Positions 35,468 to 48,362 of a stretch of 64,000 nt of DNA are shown piece after piece. A program made the translations under genes and the position numbers. The first letter of the stretch is position 1. Every line of letters starts with the position of its first letter. Origin of the DNA: Boswellia sacra (lineage: Eukaryota; Streptophyta; Magnoliopsida; Sapindales; Burseraceae); NCBI GenBank assembly GCA_013180625.2, contig SNVD02013943.1, positions 558,001 through 622,000 of the forward strand, read 5' to 3'. Under the pieces are notes generated by a model, which did not search any database, was not told the origin of the DNA, and saw only the letters and a list, made by a program, of their open reading frames with translations.

Positions 35468-36508
35468 TGGGGGTGTGTATAGGTATGGTATCGTATGATA
35501 TCGCCTCACGATTCTCCTACCCTCCATAGGTCGGGTTTTAAATTTTAATACCATACCATACAATTCTTGAATATAATATCATATCACATATCCGCATGGT
35601 AGGGTAGGTATGGTATGGTATTTTTAGGTGGTTGACCAAATTGACCAAAATTTGAATAATATTTTACCTTTTTTTAATGATTTTAAAGCTTTATTTATAG
35701 CTTTTTTTTTCAAGATTTTGATCATTTGAGTTCTTATTTTGACGTTAGTTAATATTATTAAATTTTGTACTAAATAAAAAAATAAACAATTATATATCAT
35801 TAATAATATAAATAATTAAGCAACTACATATTCTATAACAACACAAATAATCAAGTAACAACATATCTATAACAACACAAAAATATCGAATAACTCAATA
35901 TTTAACAACAACACATATACTCAAGCAATTAAATATCTATAACAACACAAATAATAAGTAACTACGTATCCAAATCCTTTCACAAAGTTTCAACCTTCAA
36001 GTCCAACATTTAAGTCTTATAAAATTTCAACTTCCAATCTAGTACGAATTTAAAAAATTTAAAAATGAAAAATGAAAAATGAAATTATAATTCACTTAGA
36101 AAGATAATATTAATAAATATATTAAAATTTAAAAAGAATGACGAAAGAAAGTTAGAAATAAATATTACAATAAAATTATTGAAATTACTTTAAACTTTCC
36201 ATAGTTAGGGATTTAGGGTTACCAACCTTTTCATTATATACTCTATTAAGATATATAGCACTCACAAATACATATTATACATAACCATTATATCATTACA
36301 TGTGGCATAATTTTTAATTTTTGAAGAGAGGTATGGTATGGTATTTTCAAGTTTTTCTAAAAATACCCGCCACTATACCATACCATGGAGGGTTTTCAAA
36401 ATTTCTACCATACTACCCTATTATTTTCTTATACCCTATCCTACCTCCACTATACCATGGCCAGTATGCCAGGTTCGAGCGGGTGGGCTGATACCATGCA
36501 TATCCCTA
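35468..36508. mobile_element. Non-autonomous hAT-like element, 1.04 kb
   Basis: The left end TGGGGGTGTGTATAGGTATG and the right end in reverse TAGGGATATGCATGGTATCA form imperfect inverted repeats. Multiple GGTATGG/CCATACC motifs lie inside both ends, as in many plant hAT elements. Flanks GTATCAAT (35460-35467) and GTGTCAAT (36509-36516) make an 8-bp target duplication with one mismatch. The centre is AT-rich and non-coding. Confidence 0.75.
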
Positions 36509-36774
36509 GTGTCAATGTTAGTTTATGAGACATTTTGATTGTTGTAACTTAACCAAACCTTAGGGGTGTCGGTTGAAGTCCCTGATTATAGTTGATAGGC
36601 AACTTTCATTAAGAGGCTTTAATAACAAATTAAATATACTTCTTAATTGAAAATACAGAAAATGGAAAAAGAAAGTACTTCTATTAATTGGTTGATTGAT
36701 AGCTACTTTAAATTAATACAATTTAATAAATATAATTCAAATTAAATACACCACTTAATCTTAAAAACAAATAG

Positions 36775-38665
36775 AGTAATGCTACTCATACAAACTACTT
36801 GTACAAACTCATATATATAAACTGATGTGACATCCTTATGTGATCACCACATTACCCATGTTAATTAGAAAATAAACATCCACTATTCATGGTTAAGCAT
36901 TACCGTAAATAATATTACTAGTTTTATAAACTTTATGTATAAACTATTACATAAAAACTGATGTATCATAAAGTGAGTCGAGTAATAAATATACAAAATT
37001 TACTCATTTAATGAAGCATAATAATATGTGTAATGCCCAAAAAAAAAAAAAACTGAAACACAAATATTGCTAATGTGCTAGAAAATTACTAACAATAAAT
37101 CTCTAAACAAAAAATTCAATAATTCTTTTTATTAGAAAAAAGTGAACATAAGTTACATAACAATAAATTATAAAGAAACATCTAGTTTAATATCTCTCTA
37201 CTCAGTACAAAGTCTAACAATCTAAAGTCCAAACACAATAATAGTAAACAAAGGTCTTGTTATTGCATAATTCCAAAATGAAATAAAGCTTCGAAATCAA
37301 CGAGCATGACCAACTATTAACTTCCAAGACCACTTTGCAAAATGATAGGGATGAGGGGTGAGCCGTAAACTCAGTAAGTGAAATCATACACAACTATTTA
37401 GTGTCTTAAACGATTATAAAAACATCATATAATTTATAGTTTAATATTTCAATTCCAAAATCATATCTTACTAAGAAAAGATTCATAAGCACTTATAACA
37501 TTTAAGGTCAAGGAAACCATTCAACATCATTAAATATCAGAAAACATTCATCGACTCATATCACATAGTGTCACCCGTAATCCCAATGACCCGGCCCAAA
37601 ATTCAGACAATAATGTCACCTGTAATCCCGGTGACTTGGCCAAAAAGTCATGTGCACATTAATACCACAGCTGGGTTCAGAATTCATAGTTTATAATAGT
37701 ATTCAGATACTATGGACAATGATTCAAAACATTTCAAAACCATAGCAAATAACATAATACTCGAAATACATATTCTAATAACTTTTCGTAGATAATCATA
37801 AAGTCATCAAAATATCAAAGCTTCTAAAAAAATTGTCAAGGAAACATTGAACATATATTCTGAATTTTTTGTAAAAATAATTTATTAAAATTTCTTTCAC
37901 TAAAATAGTTTTTAACATAAAAACGGTTTTTGAGAATTAATTTAAAAACTTTGCTAAAACACTAATTCCATAATTTATATTCTTAAACAGAAAATAATTC
38001 ATATAATATCACATAAAAATATTTTCCAACATATCATGTTATTCATTAAGAACACATTACACTTTGATCACAGTACATATATGATGTTACTTACCTTGAT
38101 CGATCCAAAAAGAGAAATATCTTGGCTTCTACTCGTCCAACGATTGTCCTAAGACATAACGAGAAAACATTTTGATAAAGTTATAAACTCAACACCTAAA
38201 ATGTGCTATAAAATTATCTTAAAAATTCATAAACAAACCGCTCTGTCTAAGTCTCATTTCCTGAACAGAGTTGATTCCAAAAATTTTAGAAATTTATATC
38301 TTAGTCCCATTAATCTAGACAACAATAATCTCTAGTAAATAATCATTATATCAGACTAAGGAGAACACGATTTTACTTTGAAATTCTATGAGTTTCAAAG
38401 CCTCCACCTAGCTTTCACGTTTAAAACCCTAATTGTAATGTTATAACTTTGTTTATATATCCTAGATGAGATGAATATATTTTAAAAGTTATAAAGCTTA
38501 ACCACGATTTATCTCTTCCAATTCAAATCTAATTAAAACTTTTTTTTAATTATAATAATTATCCTTGAATAACTCCCATAATAACTTATATAGCCCTATC
38601 AAAAAAATTACGGTCGTTACAATATGAATAAATGAATAATGTCACATCGGTTTGTTTATATGAGT
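36775..38665. mobile_element. Family A element split by a solo LTR
   Basis: The left end is AGAGTAATGCTACTCATACA then AACTGATGTGACAT. After the LTR at 37029-38621, the right part continues with ATGTCACATCGGTTTGTTTA and TATGAGTTT, the reverse of the left end. The extreme right end is poorly conserved, so that border is approximate. Confidence 0.6.
37029..38621 (+). mobile_element. Solo LTR, 1.59 kb, TSD ATATG
   Basis: It starts TGTAATGCCC and ends GGTCGTTACA, with TG...CA borders. It is flanked by ATATG at 37024-37028 and 38622-38626, an exact 5-bp duplication. Internal GGGGTGAGCCGTAAACTCAG resembles, in reverse, a segment of the LTR at 56694-58738 (CTGGGCTTTAGGCTCACCCC), so the two belong to related LTR families. 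No internal retroelement genes are present. Confidence 0.8.
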
Positions 38666-39640
38666 TTACAGTATTATCAAATTGACTCTAAAATAACATT
38701 TGATATTCCGAATTTATTATTTTGAATATGATAAATACTTCATCTTGTATTATATTATTTTTTAATATATCATTTATAATATTAATTTATTGTTTTATGT
38801 TCTCAAAATTGCATCAAAATTATAATATAATCTGAAACGCAAAATTGGATAAAATTGATTTGGTAATTAATATGTTGATATGATACGACAACAAGACAAC
38901 GCATTAGTTAAGATAATGTTATCAACAATAGATGTCATTGTCAAAGATTTGAAATTTATTTATTTATATGAGATCATGAGTTACAGAGAATTCAATACAT
39001 GGGTATAAAAGATTCAAAGTTTATATATAGAAAGAGAATAAACCATCACCTAATCTAAAGGGTTAGTGAGTTGGACATTTCACCCATCTCATTATTTTGA
39101 CGTTATTACTTAAAAGAATTTCGAATTCTAGTCATTGCCAACAAGAATCCACTTATTAGATAACAATAAATAAATAGAAACGATGTTTGTCAAATTATTC
39201 AGAGCATGATAGCACTACACAAAGCAGTGATTCAAAAGTGGAATATAATACCGACATTACAAAAAACTGAAAAAGGAAGACCCACCCAAAACGAGAATCT
39301 CTTTAATTTTATGATTGCTTTGCTTTACAAAATGACTTTCCAAATATCATATTTCCAATAATTGAGAACCCAAAATACCCAAACAAAAGCAAGTTGATGG
39401 TCCCCCCTTACAACTTTTTCACAAGATTTCACATTTGAATGATGTAAGGTAAGGTAAAGGGCGTCAAGGCCCTGAGGCCCCAACTTCATTTGTTAATAAA
39501 TGTCTTCACATGATCCAAAACACAAGTGTTTATAAACAACTAAAAAATAATACAAAAGCAAAACATAAAAAATTCAGTAAACAAATGTAACGTATCATTT
39601 CCTTACCTTTCTCAGATTTTGCTTTCTAGCTTTCATTGAA
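38666..39640. other. Intergenic, DUF688 promoter side
   Basis: AT-rich, with no gene seen. The final part (39600-39900) gives way to CT-rich sequence typical of a plant leader. Confidence 0.45.
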
Positions 39641-39649
39641 GGGCGGGTT

Positions 39650-40564
39650 AGTAAGCAAGTAAAGTACTTTTGAGCTCAGCTCCAGAACCAAGTAAGCACA
39701 AGCGTACAAATAAATCTATTCTTCTCTTTCTCGCCCTTCTTTATTCTTCCTTTCTTTGTTTGTTTGTGTTTCTGTTCTAAAGTTTTCTACTTTATTTTGT
39801 GTGATTAAGGTTTCATTATAAGGGGCTCTTTCTCTTTCTCGATTTTGTAAAGCTCTCATTTTCATTTTGGATCATTCTTCTCAAGAAAGTTTGTGGATCG
39901 ATCGTTTCCTTCAGGTAATTCTATCCATTACTTTTCTTGGAGTTTTGCTTTCACTCAAATGACTTGTTATAGTGTTCTCTTAGTTTGGTCATGTGGAAAA
40001 TATGTGTTAATGGGATCTGGGTAGTCTGTTTTCGGTGTTTTGATTCAAGAGATGTTTTCTTGATTCCCATGTTCTTGTAAAATGATAAATTTTGTGCAGC
40101 CTTTGTCGTTGTTATTTTACTCTCTCCTTCAAGCTGTTTTTTATTTTTATTTTTTGGGTTTATTCATTCTTTTTGTAGCTTTTCATGGAATTACACGGCA
40201 TTAAAAAGAAAAATGAAGATTGTTGTGGAAGTTGCATGGAAAGGGGCGGGCTTGATTATTCTTATTGTTGTAATTCAGGGACTAATTAAAGATTTTAGTT
40301 CTTTTCTGGATGAGGGATCTGTTTGGTTTTCATTTTGTTGAATTGGTTTGATTGCCTACTTCAGATTGTAGGTTTTTTTATTTTTTATGGTTTTTGAATT
40401 GTAGAGCGCCAGCAGTGCCAGTGTTCTCTGTTAATAGTTTCCTTTCTTCATTTCTACTTATCTGGAAGTTTGTTAAACTGGTGCTGTAGCGTGCTACTTA
40501 TCTAATTTCTTGTACCTGATTCTTGTAAAGTTGGACTGTAATTTGGCAATCTGAAAGATTATAT
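39650..40564 (+). other. 5' leader and leader intron of the DUF688 gene
   Basis: A CT-rich leader exon likely ends at 39914 (CTTCAG|GTAATT). A plausible acceptor is GAATTGTAG|AGCG (exon from 40405). From 40405 to 40564 there is no upstream ATG. The exact transcription start is unknown. Confidence 0.45.
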
Positions 40565-42961
40565 ATGTTATTAAAGAATTTGATGGAAGACAAGCAACTG
40601 GATTTTAATCAGCCACTTCTATCTGTAAGACGGTTCTCATCACCAGTTACTACCTCGGAAGCTAAGGTTAATAGGAAAACTGATAATGCAGTTCCCAAAT
40701 TACCACCTCTTCCTTCTTATAAATCAGAGTTGAAATCGGGTCCGATCAGGAATCCTGGAACTGTTCCTTTTCTGTGGGAGCAAACCCCAGGAAAGCCAAA
40801 GGATGAAAGCAAATCACGAACTTGGGCTCTTGAACGGCCTCCTGTTGCCCCCAAGCTTCCGCCAGGACGAATGTTGAATGTTAAAAATCATGTTTTGGAC
40901 AAAGTCTCTGAAGGCACAAATAGTAGAGGGTCCAAGACAGCAAATGTCCTTAGCAGTTCTCAAAGTTTTTCTTCTTCCGACAAGAATTCAACCAAACGTG
41001 AGAGCTCCATAGAGGGGATGGAGGATACAGAAGGCTCTAGCACTGAGGATGCTGATGAGGCTTTTGTAGATGCACTTGATACTCTTTCTCGGAGTGAATC
41101 ATTTTTCTTGAACTGTAGTGTAAGTGGTGTGAGTGGGTTGGATGACGCAGAAGCGAAACCATCAGGAATTTTCTCAGCTGATCCGCAGGCCCGGGATTTC
41201 ATGATGGGTCGATTTTTGCCTGCAGCACAGGCAATGGCTTCAGAAGTGCCTCAACATACAAGTAGAAAGCAACCTGTAGTGCAAGAGCAGCCAAGACACT
41301 TTCAGAAGATAGTCAATATGGATAAGCGACATCCACCTAAACAATACAGTTCAAACAATTTACATTTTCACGCCCAAGATAAGAGGTGGGAGGAAAGTGA
41401 TGATGAAGATTATTATGATGGACATGAAAACTCATCAGCTACAGTTTGTGGGTTATTTCCTCGACTTTGCTTGAAAAGTTCTTTTTGCCTTCTGAATCCA
41501 GTGCCTGGCATGAGACTGCAGGATCGGGGAGCAAATGCTTTGGATCGTAGAGCGTGGGCCAGGAGTTCATATCCTAGTTCTTGCAGTGACCCTGAAAATG
41601 AGGTATCAAATTTATCTTACCCTGTACTAACCACCATTATTATGTTTTCCTGTACAGTTTATCTCCATTTTTAAGGAACTGTTGTTGAATATTAGCATCA
41701 TTTTAAACAGAACGTTAGAGATACAGTACATGGGCAAAGTTCAACAGTTGGATGCCAGACAGCAGGGATGCGAGAAAATAACCTTGGGCTGAAAAGTGAA
41801 GCCAACCAAGTAACTCGTGGAAGTAAATGTCACAAATTGGATGGGTCATCTCCGCACAGGCACTTGCAGGGTGATGTTGTGTCACCCAACAAAAGTCAAA
41901 ATTGCCAGTCTGACTCCAGTAATGAGAATATGTTCCTCGAGATTCCTGAAAATGCTAAGAACTTTAAGGTTAATAGCAATGATCCACAGAGGAAAGGTAC
42001 CAAGAACTTCCGGGAACTAATGGCCTGTGAGAGCACTAAATGGGAATCAGGTTTAAAAGGTCCTGTTGAAAAAACTTTGTACATAGATTCTGTACATAAG
42101 TTGAAATCTCCAAGTTCCATTTCCAGTTCTTCAGATGCAAAGAGGCTAAGTGACAGCCAAGCAGAGGACTTCGATGTTCTTGTAAAATGCAAGGAAATGG
42201 AAGAGACAGCTTCAATAAAATCTTTAACTTGGGACAACAAGCACTTGAGTGTTGCAGACGAGAAGGCGATATTACAACCTATAGTTCTGGAGGCTATTGA
42301 TTCTGGAAATCTATCTTCACCTGACAGATCTTCCCAGGGAATGAAGATTGATGTAAAGAAGGGTTCCAGAGAGGACCAAGCGCTCACAAATGATTTGATT
42401 ACATTGACAAGCATAAAAGTGGCTGGCACTGGGAAGATTGATCTAGAAAGCCAACTGCATATGAAATTAAGTAATAAAAGAAGTCCTCATAGCCTCATCC
42501 AGGATTCTATTTCATCAACTCGCTTGAAAATGGGTGCTGATGGAAAAGTCAACTCAGACAGCCAACCACAAATGGTATTAAGTAGTCAAGAAGGGTCTCA
42601 GGGAAACCATTTACAATTTCCTTTTCCCCTGCCTCCACCAAAATCTCCATCAGACTCTTGGCTGAGGCGAACTCTGCCTACCGTGTCCACGAGGAATTCT
42701 TCTACATGGTCCTCTCTTGGTATGCATAATTGTACCAGAATTCAAGGTTCCAAGCCTCCCTCTGTTGATTCTAAGTGGGAAACCATTGTTAAAACTTCTA
42801 ATGTACAGCACGGACATGGACATTTGCGTTTCTCTGAGGTAATTTATATCTTTTCCTTTGTTGCTTATTTTTACCAGAGTGCAGATCAATTTATGTTCAC
42901 TTTACTCATTGGACAATTTCTGTAATCTCAGGAACTACTCACCCCTATACCAGAAACATAG
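40565..42961 (+). CDS. DUF688 family protein
   Basis: Three coding exons: 40565-41602, 41711-42838 and 42932-42961, for 731 aa in frame. Residues 67-79 hold the hallmark VPFLWEQTPGKPK. It is followed by RPPVAPKLPPGR, a Ser-rich stretch with an acidic patch (EDTEGSSTEDADEAF), a cysteine-containing block (VCGLFPRLCLKSSFCLLNPV) and a long low-complexity middle. The C-terminus HLRFSELLTPIPET is assembled over the last intron and matches the conserved end of the family (RFSELLxPIPE), which supports the model. The function of DUF688 proteins is not established; no enzyme motif or membrane segment is visible. Met1 is the first ATG after the leader, but Met7 (40583, MEDKQLDFNQPLL) is an equally good start. 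Confidence 0.88.
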
Positions 42962-44144
42962 AAGGATGGAAGCCTTGAGCCCATGGACTAGTGTATATGC
43001 TTGGTTGTTTGATGTCCATAAGTTTTATGGCTTTAAGGATTCTGAAAATACTTTTTCATCTTCTTTATAAGTCATCTTCTCCTCCAAGGTGCTTCATAAA
43101 AAGGGTAACTGTAAATCTACAAGCCCATTTTCATCCTGTAATGAGAAGCATTTAATCAATATATATATATACACACACACACACACGTATCTTGTAAATC
43201 TCTATTATTCCTCGAACTTAAGTTCGTTTGCTTTTATATTTTTTGAAGTTTTGATACATTTTCTTTTTAAAAAGAATCTTTGCAGTTGTATTACTTCTGC
43301 AATAACAGGATAAGAATTTTAGCTTTTCATGAACTTTCAATCCATATAATCATTGGATCTTTGCCTGGCCAAGATGATTGTTTTCTGAACATTCTTCCTG
43401 AGATGTTTCATTTGCCATGTGAGGCTGACCTGAGCTTTTTGAACCCTTTTATTTCTTCATTCTTTGCGCTGACATAGGCGTGACAGTTACACTGGGTAAA
43501 TTATGCCGAGGTTTACACAAATTCAGGTCAATACACGAATAAAATCACATTTATGAATCACTAAGAGAAATTAACTCGTGCGAATGGATGTAATAGCAGA
43601 TGAACGAGAAAGTAATAACTAAAAGGGCATTATGCAAATAAAATTAAATATAACAAATTTAACACCTCATTAAGCAAATCTATGAAATAGTTTCAGGTCG
43701 ATAACAAATTTAAGACCTCTCATTCATATTAATTTTAGAGTATTTAAGATATGAAAAATGAAAATACCATCTCATTAAAAATCATGTGAAATTCTGTCTC
43801 ATTTTATAACTTGTAGGTCGCAATGCATTCACATCTTTCTAAGCCAAAATGAGTTTAGGGTGAAAAGGTTTTAAGATATTTTCAAGAATAGATTATCGGA
43901 TCAGAGAAGGCCAACGTTACACCAGAAGAGCATGCGGCTATTAACCAGTTTCTTGGGTCTCAAGGGTTTGAACATCTGCTTGCCCGGAACTGGTCCAAAA
44001 GTGAAGGACCCTTATATTAATTTATCTATATTTTAATTAGCTCTTTATAAATAAAATTAAATTTTTGATAAGTTTTTTTATTGCTCAGTGCATATAACAC
44101 TTTTCATACAATGGACTCTGCCAATACAATTATAATTATAAATA
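42962..44144. other. 3' flank of DUF688 gene; no gene beyond a possible orphan exon
   Basis: The first few hundred bases are probably 3' UTR. An (AT)n(AC)n microsatellite lies at about 43158-43187. A possible orphan exon at 43892-44020 is listed separately. Confidence 0.45.
43892..44020 (+). pseudogene. Orphan coding-like fragment
   Basis: A 42-codon open stretch ends in TAA and reads like real protein: ...SEKANVTPEEHAAINQFLG, then SQGFEHLLARNWSKSEG. It stands out from the AT-rich flanks in base composition. It has no start codon and no partner exon nearby. I do not recognise the family. It may be a gene remnant or a captured exon. Confidence 0.4.
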
Positions 44145-44760
44145 GGGTCAATTCCACTCATATCCCTTGAGGTTTAGTGAAATTTCATGGAAAATCCTGT
44201 GGACTTATGGACTCATGGTTCTAAAAATTTTATAAACTTCCAATCTTAGTTAGAAGACTGTTAAAAATTCTGTTAAATAGAAATACATTTTTTAAATTAT
44301 CCATAATTGACTACTAAAACACATTCAAAATTATAAAAATTCAAAAATAAAAAAATAAAAATAAAACCCAAAACTTACCATTAGTCATCTATTAAACACT
44401 ACCCAAAAGTCTTACAAAAAAATATTATTAAAAAATTATACATAAACTTAAAATAACTTTTTTTATTAAATAAACATTTTTACGTTAAAATAAATTATAA
44501 AAATATTGAAATAATTAAAAATTTATTGCATGTGCGGCTGCCAAAAATTATCTTATAAAATTTAATTTCTTAACTTTGATTTTTGGATTTTTTGAAATTT
44601 AAATATTTTTAATAGCCAACCATACAAGCAATTTGGAAAAATATACATTTTTAACTGAAAATTTTAACAATTTTAATGGTTTTAAGAGATTTCTGAGAAT
44701 CACAGAATTTAATATAAGATTTCGATCAACCTCAAAAAAAGAAGTGTGCAGAATTGAGGC
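44145..44760. mobile_element. Family C Mutator-like TIR element
   Basis: Left end GGGTCAATTCCACTC then CCCTTGAGGTTTAG; right end in reverse GCCTCAATTCTGCACAC then TTTGAGGTTGATC. Matches the layout of 10543-11347 without its nested insert. The target duplication is weak. No coding capacity. Confidence 0.5.
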
Positions 44761-45598
44761 TTATAATTCTATTCTATGTTTCATGAAACATTATCAGGAG
44801 CTCGAGATAGTTTCAATTTTAAGCTCATCATTCGCTCTGACGACTCCTAATGTCGATAAGATTAAGGTTGAAAGATAACATTAATGACAACCTAGATATT
44901 TTAGGATCACTTCCACCGTACGATCTATCTAGGTCATTTTCGCATCATTTTCAGCGAGGGACACCCGGAATTTGACTCTTCTCCCTTTCTTCCCTGACGA
45001 TGCAGTTGCTTCAACGAATCCAACTTCCAATTTCCATGAAATTTCTTCTTTCAACTATTTGGCTTAATACGCGTAAGAATTGTCGACAAATCCGTATCCG
45101 CCACTATTTCGCATTCAACGCAATTTTATTTACAAGGTTGAATGGATTGGATCTACTTATGTGATACAGAATAAAAGTAGTAATATGATATACAACTTAA
45201 GACTTTTTTATTTTTAACGTAAATTTTTGATATAATTTATTGATATTATGATATTTGATTTTATAAAATCTAATGATTAAAATTAAAAAATAAAAAATTA
45301 TATTTAATATTATTAATTTATTAATTATTTTAATTACTGAATCTTATGAATTAATATTTATAAATTTATGTTTAATTTAATTTTAAAAAATTTGCATCTA
45401 AAATTCTTTCCCTAAATTCTTTCCCTGCTTTTAAACTTTATTGCCTTGGGCCAATGAGATAGCGCCTAGATAAGACTGTTTGTTAACAAATAGTTAGGCA
45501 AAGATTTTTTATAACCTGATTAACTGAATTTACTAGAAAAGACTCTTCTTTCCCATTTAGATTTGAGTTTTCTATATATCCTGATTAGCTGAATTTAC

Positions 45599-45606
45599 TA
45601 TAAATA
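45599..45606 (+). promoter_or_regulatory. TATA box of the glycine-rich gene
   Basis: TATAAATA lies 170 bp before the ATG at 45776. It sits at the end of a 21-bp direct repeat (CCTGATTAxCTGAATTTACT), present at about 45516 and again at 45580, so the box adjoins a local promoter duplication. Confidence 0.55.
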
Positions 45607-45775
45607 GCGGTGATGATCATCACTGTTATACGTTTTCCATACTGCACTAAACTATTATTTTTCCCGGAAAATATTTTCTCTTCTCGTTTTTCCCTTCCTT
45701 CCCTATCCATTTCTTTATCTATATCTATAATTTACTGCAGGCTTCGTGTAGAAGGAGAGATAGCTAGCTAGAAAA

Positions 45776-46054
45776 ATGGCGAGAGAGTTACTGGTTCTTG
45801 AGGGTGGTGGCCATGCAGGAAGCAACTTTTCTGGGCTTTTTCTGCTTTGTGCCGTTGTTGCATCCTTCTTAATGATATCAATGGTCATATTCGCTTGTGG
45901 GGATGGCGACTCCAACTCCAAGAAAAGTCGATATGGTGGGGGAGGAGGTGGTGGAGGATGTGGTGGAGGAGGTTGTGGAGGGGGAGGTGGTGGAGGATGT
46001 GGAGGAGGAGGTGGTGGAGGAGGTTGTGGAGGGGGAGGTGGTGGTGGTTGTTGA
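45776..46054 (+). CDS. Small hydrophobic glycine/cysteine-rich protein
   Basis: 92 aa in one exon. A short N-terminus (MARELLVLEGGGHAGSN) is followed by a hydrophobic segment at about 18-41 (LFLLCAVVASFLMISMVIFA), which may act as a signal anchor or membrane helix. Then come a charged stretch (GDGDSNSKKSRY) and a tail of almost pure Gly interrupted by single Cys residues, ending in Cys. Plant proteins of this kind are often cell-wall or membrane-surface glycine-rich proteins, but no function can be assigned. A paralog lies at 63556-63816. The GGN-codon run could vary by slippage. The start is the first ATG after the TATA box in this frame. Confidence 0.75.
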   Translation: MARELLVLEGGGHAGSNFSGLFLLCAVVASFLMISMVIFACGDGDSNSKKSRYGGGGGGGGCGGGGCGGGGGGGCGGGGGGGGCGGGGGGGC

Positions 46055-46305
46055 ATGAAGTCAACGTAATTCTTCTTGTTGTCGCTTGGCGGGCTGTTGT
46101 TGGCTTTCGCTTTATTTAATGTTATCCATGTCTCTGTTACGAATTAGATGTATATTTACTTGTATCTTTTGAATGTAATAATTGCAATATTAGGTTGTAA
46201 TAGAAATTTGAAATAGAAATTGAATTATAGTTTCGGCAAAAGCAGAGTTGTTTTTTACCAACATATTCATTTCATTTTTCCAACTTCAACTTTCTGAAAC
46301 TTTTA
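46055..46305. other. 3' flank of the glycine-rich gene
   Basis: Likely 3' UTR; several AATAA/TGTAATA-type motifs occur at 46155-46205. No other feature. Confidence 0.4.
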
Positions 46306-47883
46306 GGCTGTGTTCGTTTTCGTACTACACCCAATATTTTTCGTTTTCAATTTATCGAAATTCGAGAGATTTTTGTTTGTTTTTGTTTCCCATTTTCATT
46401 TTCATAAAACAAGATCATTTCCGTTTTTACCCCTAATTTTACCTGTGGATATATGTACAGTTCGCTCCCCACTTAGATTTCAAATGTAATTCCAATTCTC
46501 TCTCTTCATTTTCTGTAGCAAAAATCGTCTTTACTTTGTATGCTTTCATCCGGACCACATCTCTTTCTTCCGCTCTCAAGCTGATCTCTTTCTTCTTCCA
46601 CATCATCGCAAAGCTCTTTCAAAACCTCATCATCCACAAAACAAGCATGCAACAAAAACATCTAAAAATGAGGCTACCAAATCGTTACCACAACAACAAA
46701 AACCCAAAACCCAAGCCAACGTATAGCCACTATACGCATGTCGGTTTTGATTTTATGTTGCCCCTTTATCACCTTGCCTCTCACCATCACCATCAAGATT
46801 GGAACCCTAACGTTAGAGGCTATCAGCAAAGTAATTGGTGAAAGTATAATTTATAAGAGAGATGAACCAAGGATGACAGAGCAGAAATTAGCAAAAGAAA
46901 TTGAAACGGAAGTGTGAGGATCAACAAGAAAGAGAGAATAAATGGGTGGAGAAAGAAAAACAGTTGCTTCAAAGTTATGATCTCACCCATTTCATCTTTT
47001 TTTGTGAACATGGGTTTCGATGAGAGAGAAAGAAATGGTTGAGGAAAGAAAATCAGTTGGAGCCAAAGCTGGACATGGAAGTAGAAGAGTTGGCTTACTA
47101 GTTTTTTGGATTTTGCATACATGGGTCTAGCGAGAAAGAGAGAGAGAGAAATTGGTGAAGAAAGGGAGAAGAAACGGGTGAAGAAGGAAAATTGTTGGAG
47201 CCAAAGCCAGACAACGGAAGTGGACCGGTGGAGGCTTTGTTGCTTTTTTGGTTTTTGTTTTACTTTCTATTTTATTATTATTTCTTTTCTATTAGTTTTT
47301 TTGGTTATTTTATTTCATTAATTATAATGCTCATTATTACGATGTTGTTGGAGAAGACAAAAGATGTAAACATGCGATTAGCACACGAAGTGGTCAAATT
47401 GCCCTTACATTGTTAACTGTTAGTATACATGTGATTAGCACACGAAGCCATTATTACAATGTTTTTGATAAGAGTAAGCTGTTGTTGGGTTTTAGCATTG
47501 GGTCAGGTTCAAGTTTGTCAACAAATTAAAAAGTACATAACAAAAAGATGGGCATGTATTGTGATATTTGTTAATAATCATTTTATTTATACAATTTGTA
47601 AGAACTTATTTTTTGGATTCATTTCCAAATGCATTTTATGTTTTTGTTTTCAAAATGTGATGTTAATGATTCATTTCCAAACATATATCTTGTTTTCGTT
47701 TTCAAAATTTCAACCCAAGATTCATTTCCAAACACATATTCTAAATATAATTTTCAAATTAGCATTTTCAGAATTCATTTTCAAACGCATATCCCTTAGT
47801 TAAACTATTTTTTCTCCATCATAGAAATTCATTTTTCAAATTATTTTAGAAACAAAAACATATAATTCAAAAACAAACACACC
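46306..47883. mobile_element. Possible hAT-like non-autonomous element, 1.6 kb
   Basis: Left end AGGCTGTGTTCGTTTTCGTA and right end in reverse AGGTGTGTTTGTTTTTGAA form short imperfect inverted repeats of the common TGTGTTTGTTT type. Inside, the motif ATTCATTTCCAAACxCATAT recurs near 47618, 47670, 47722 and 47779. No clear 8-bp duplication was seen. The ORFs inside have no recognisable domains. Confidence 0.45.
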
Positions 47884-48362
47884 TTTAATTGCTTTCTTCC
47901 TTGCGCTAGTGAGAATTGTGATGTTGTCATGTGTGGATGATGGCACATGACAGGTACACGGATCCTAGTTGACTTGAATTGATACAAACCTAATAAGTTG
48001 TCCATACATTTTTTCGCTTTGTTTATCCCTTATAGTATAGCAAATTGTTTTTTATTTTCTTAATTTTAATATTGTTTAGCCAAAGTTAAACATTGAAGAG
48101 ACGATTTCTTTACACACTTTTGTTAGTAGCTTAACTTGCCTAACATCCTACATGAAGATTTTTATCACTTAGTCTTCAGCTTGATTATGTAATAAAAAAA
48201 TTAAGAGTTTGTTGAACTAAAAAAAAAGCCTTTTTAGATTATTTAGTTGAGAGTTTATGCATAATTTATTTAACACACACACACACACACATATGTAAGT
48301 ATTCTCGACACTAATTTTCTAAATTCTTAAACCTCTTTCTTTTAGGAAAAAATTTATTTAAC

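Noticed and set aside
41896..42429. 177-codon antisense ORF over the DUF688 gene
   Set aside because: Antisense shadow; the plus-strand frame carries the conserved motifs and splice junctions.
46055..47122. ORFs around the possible hAT-like element
   Set aside because: No domain, low-complexity hydrophobic translations, likely non-coding.
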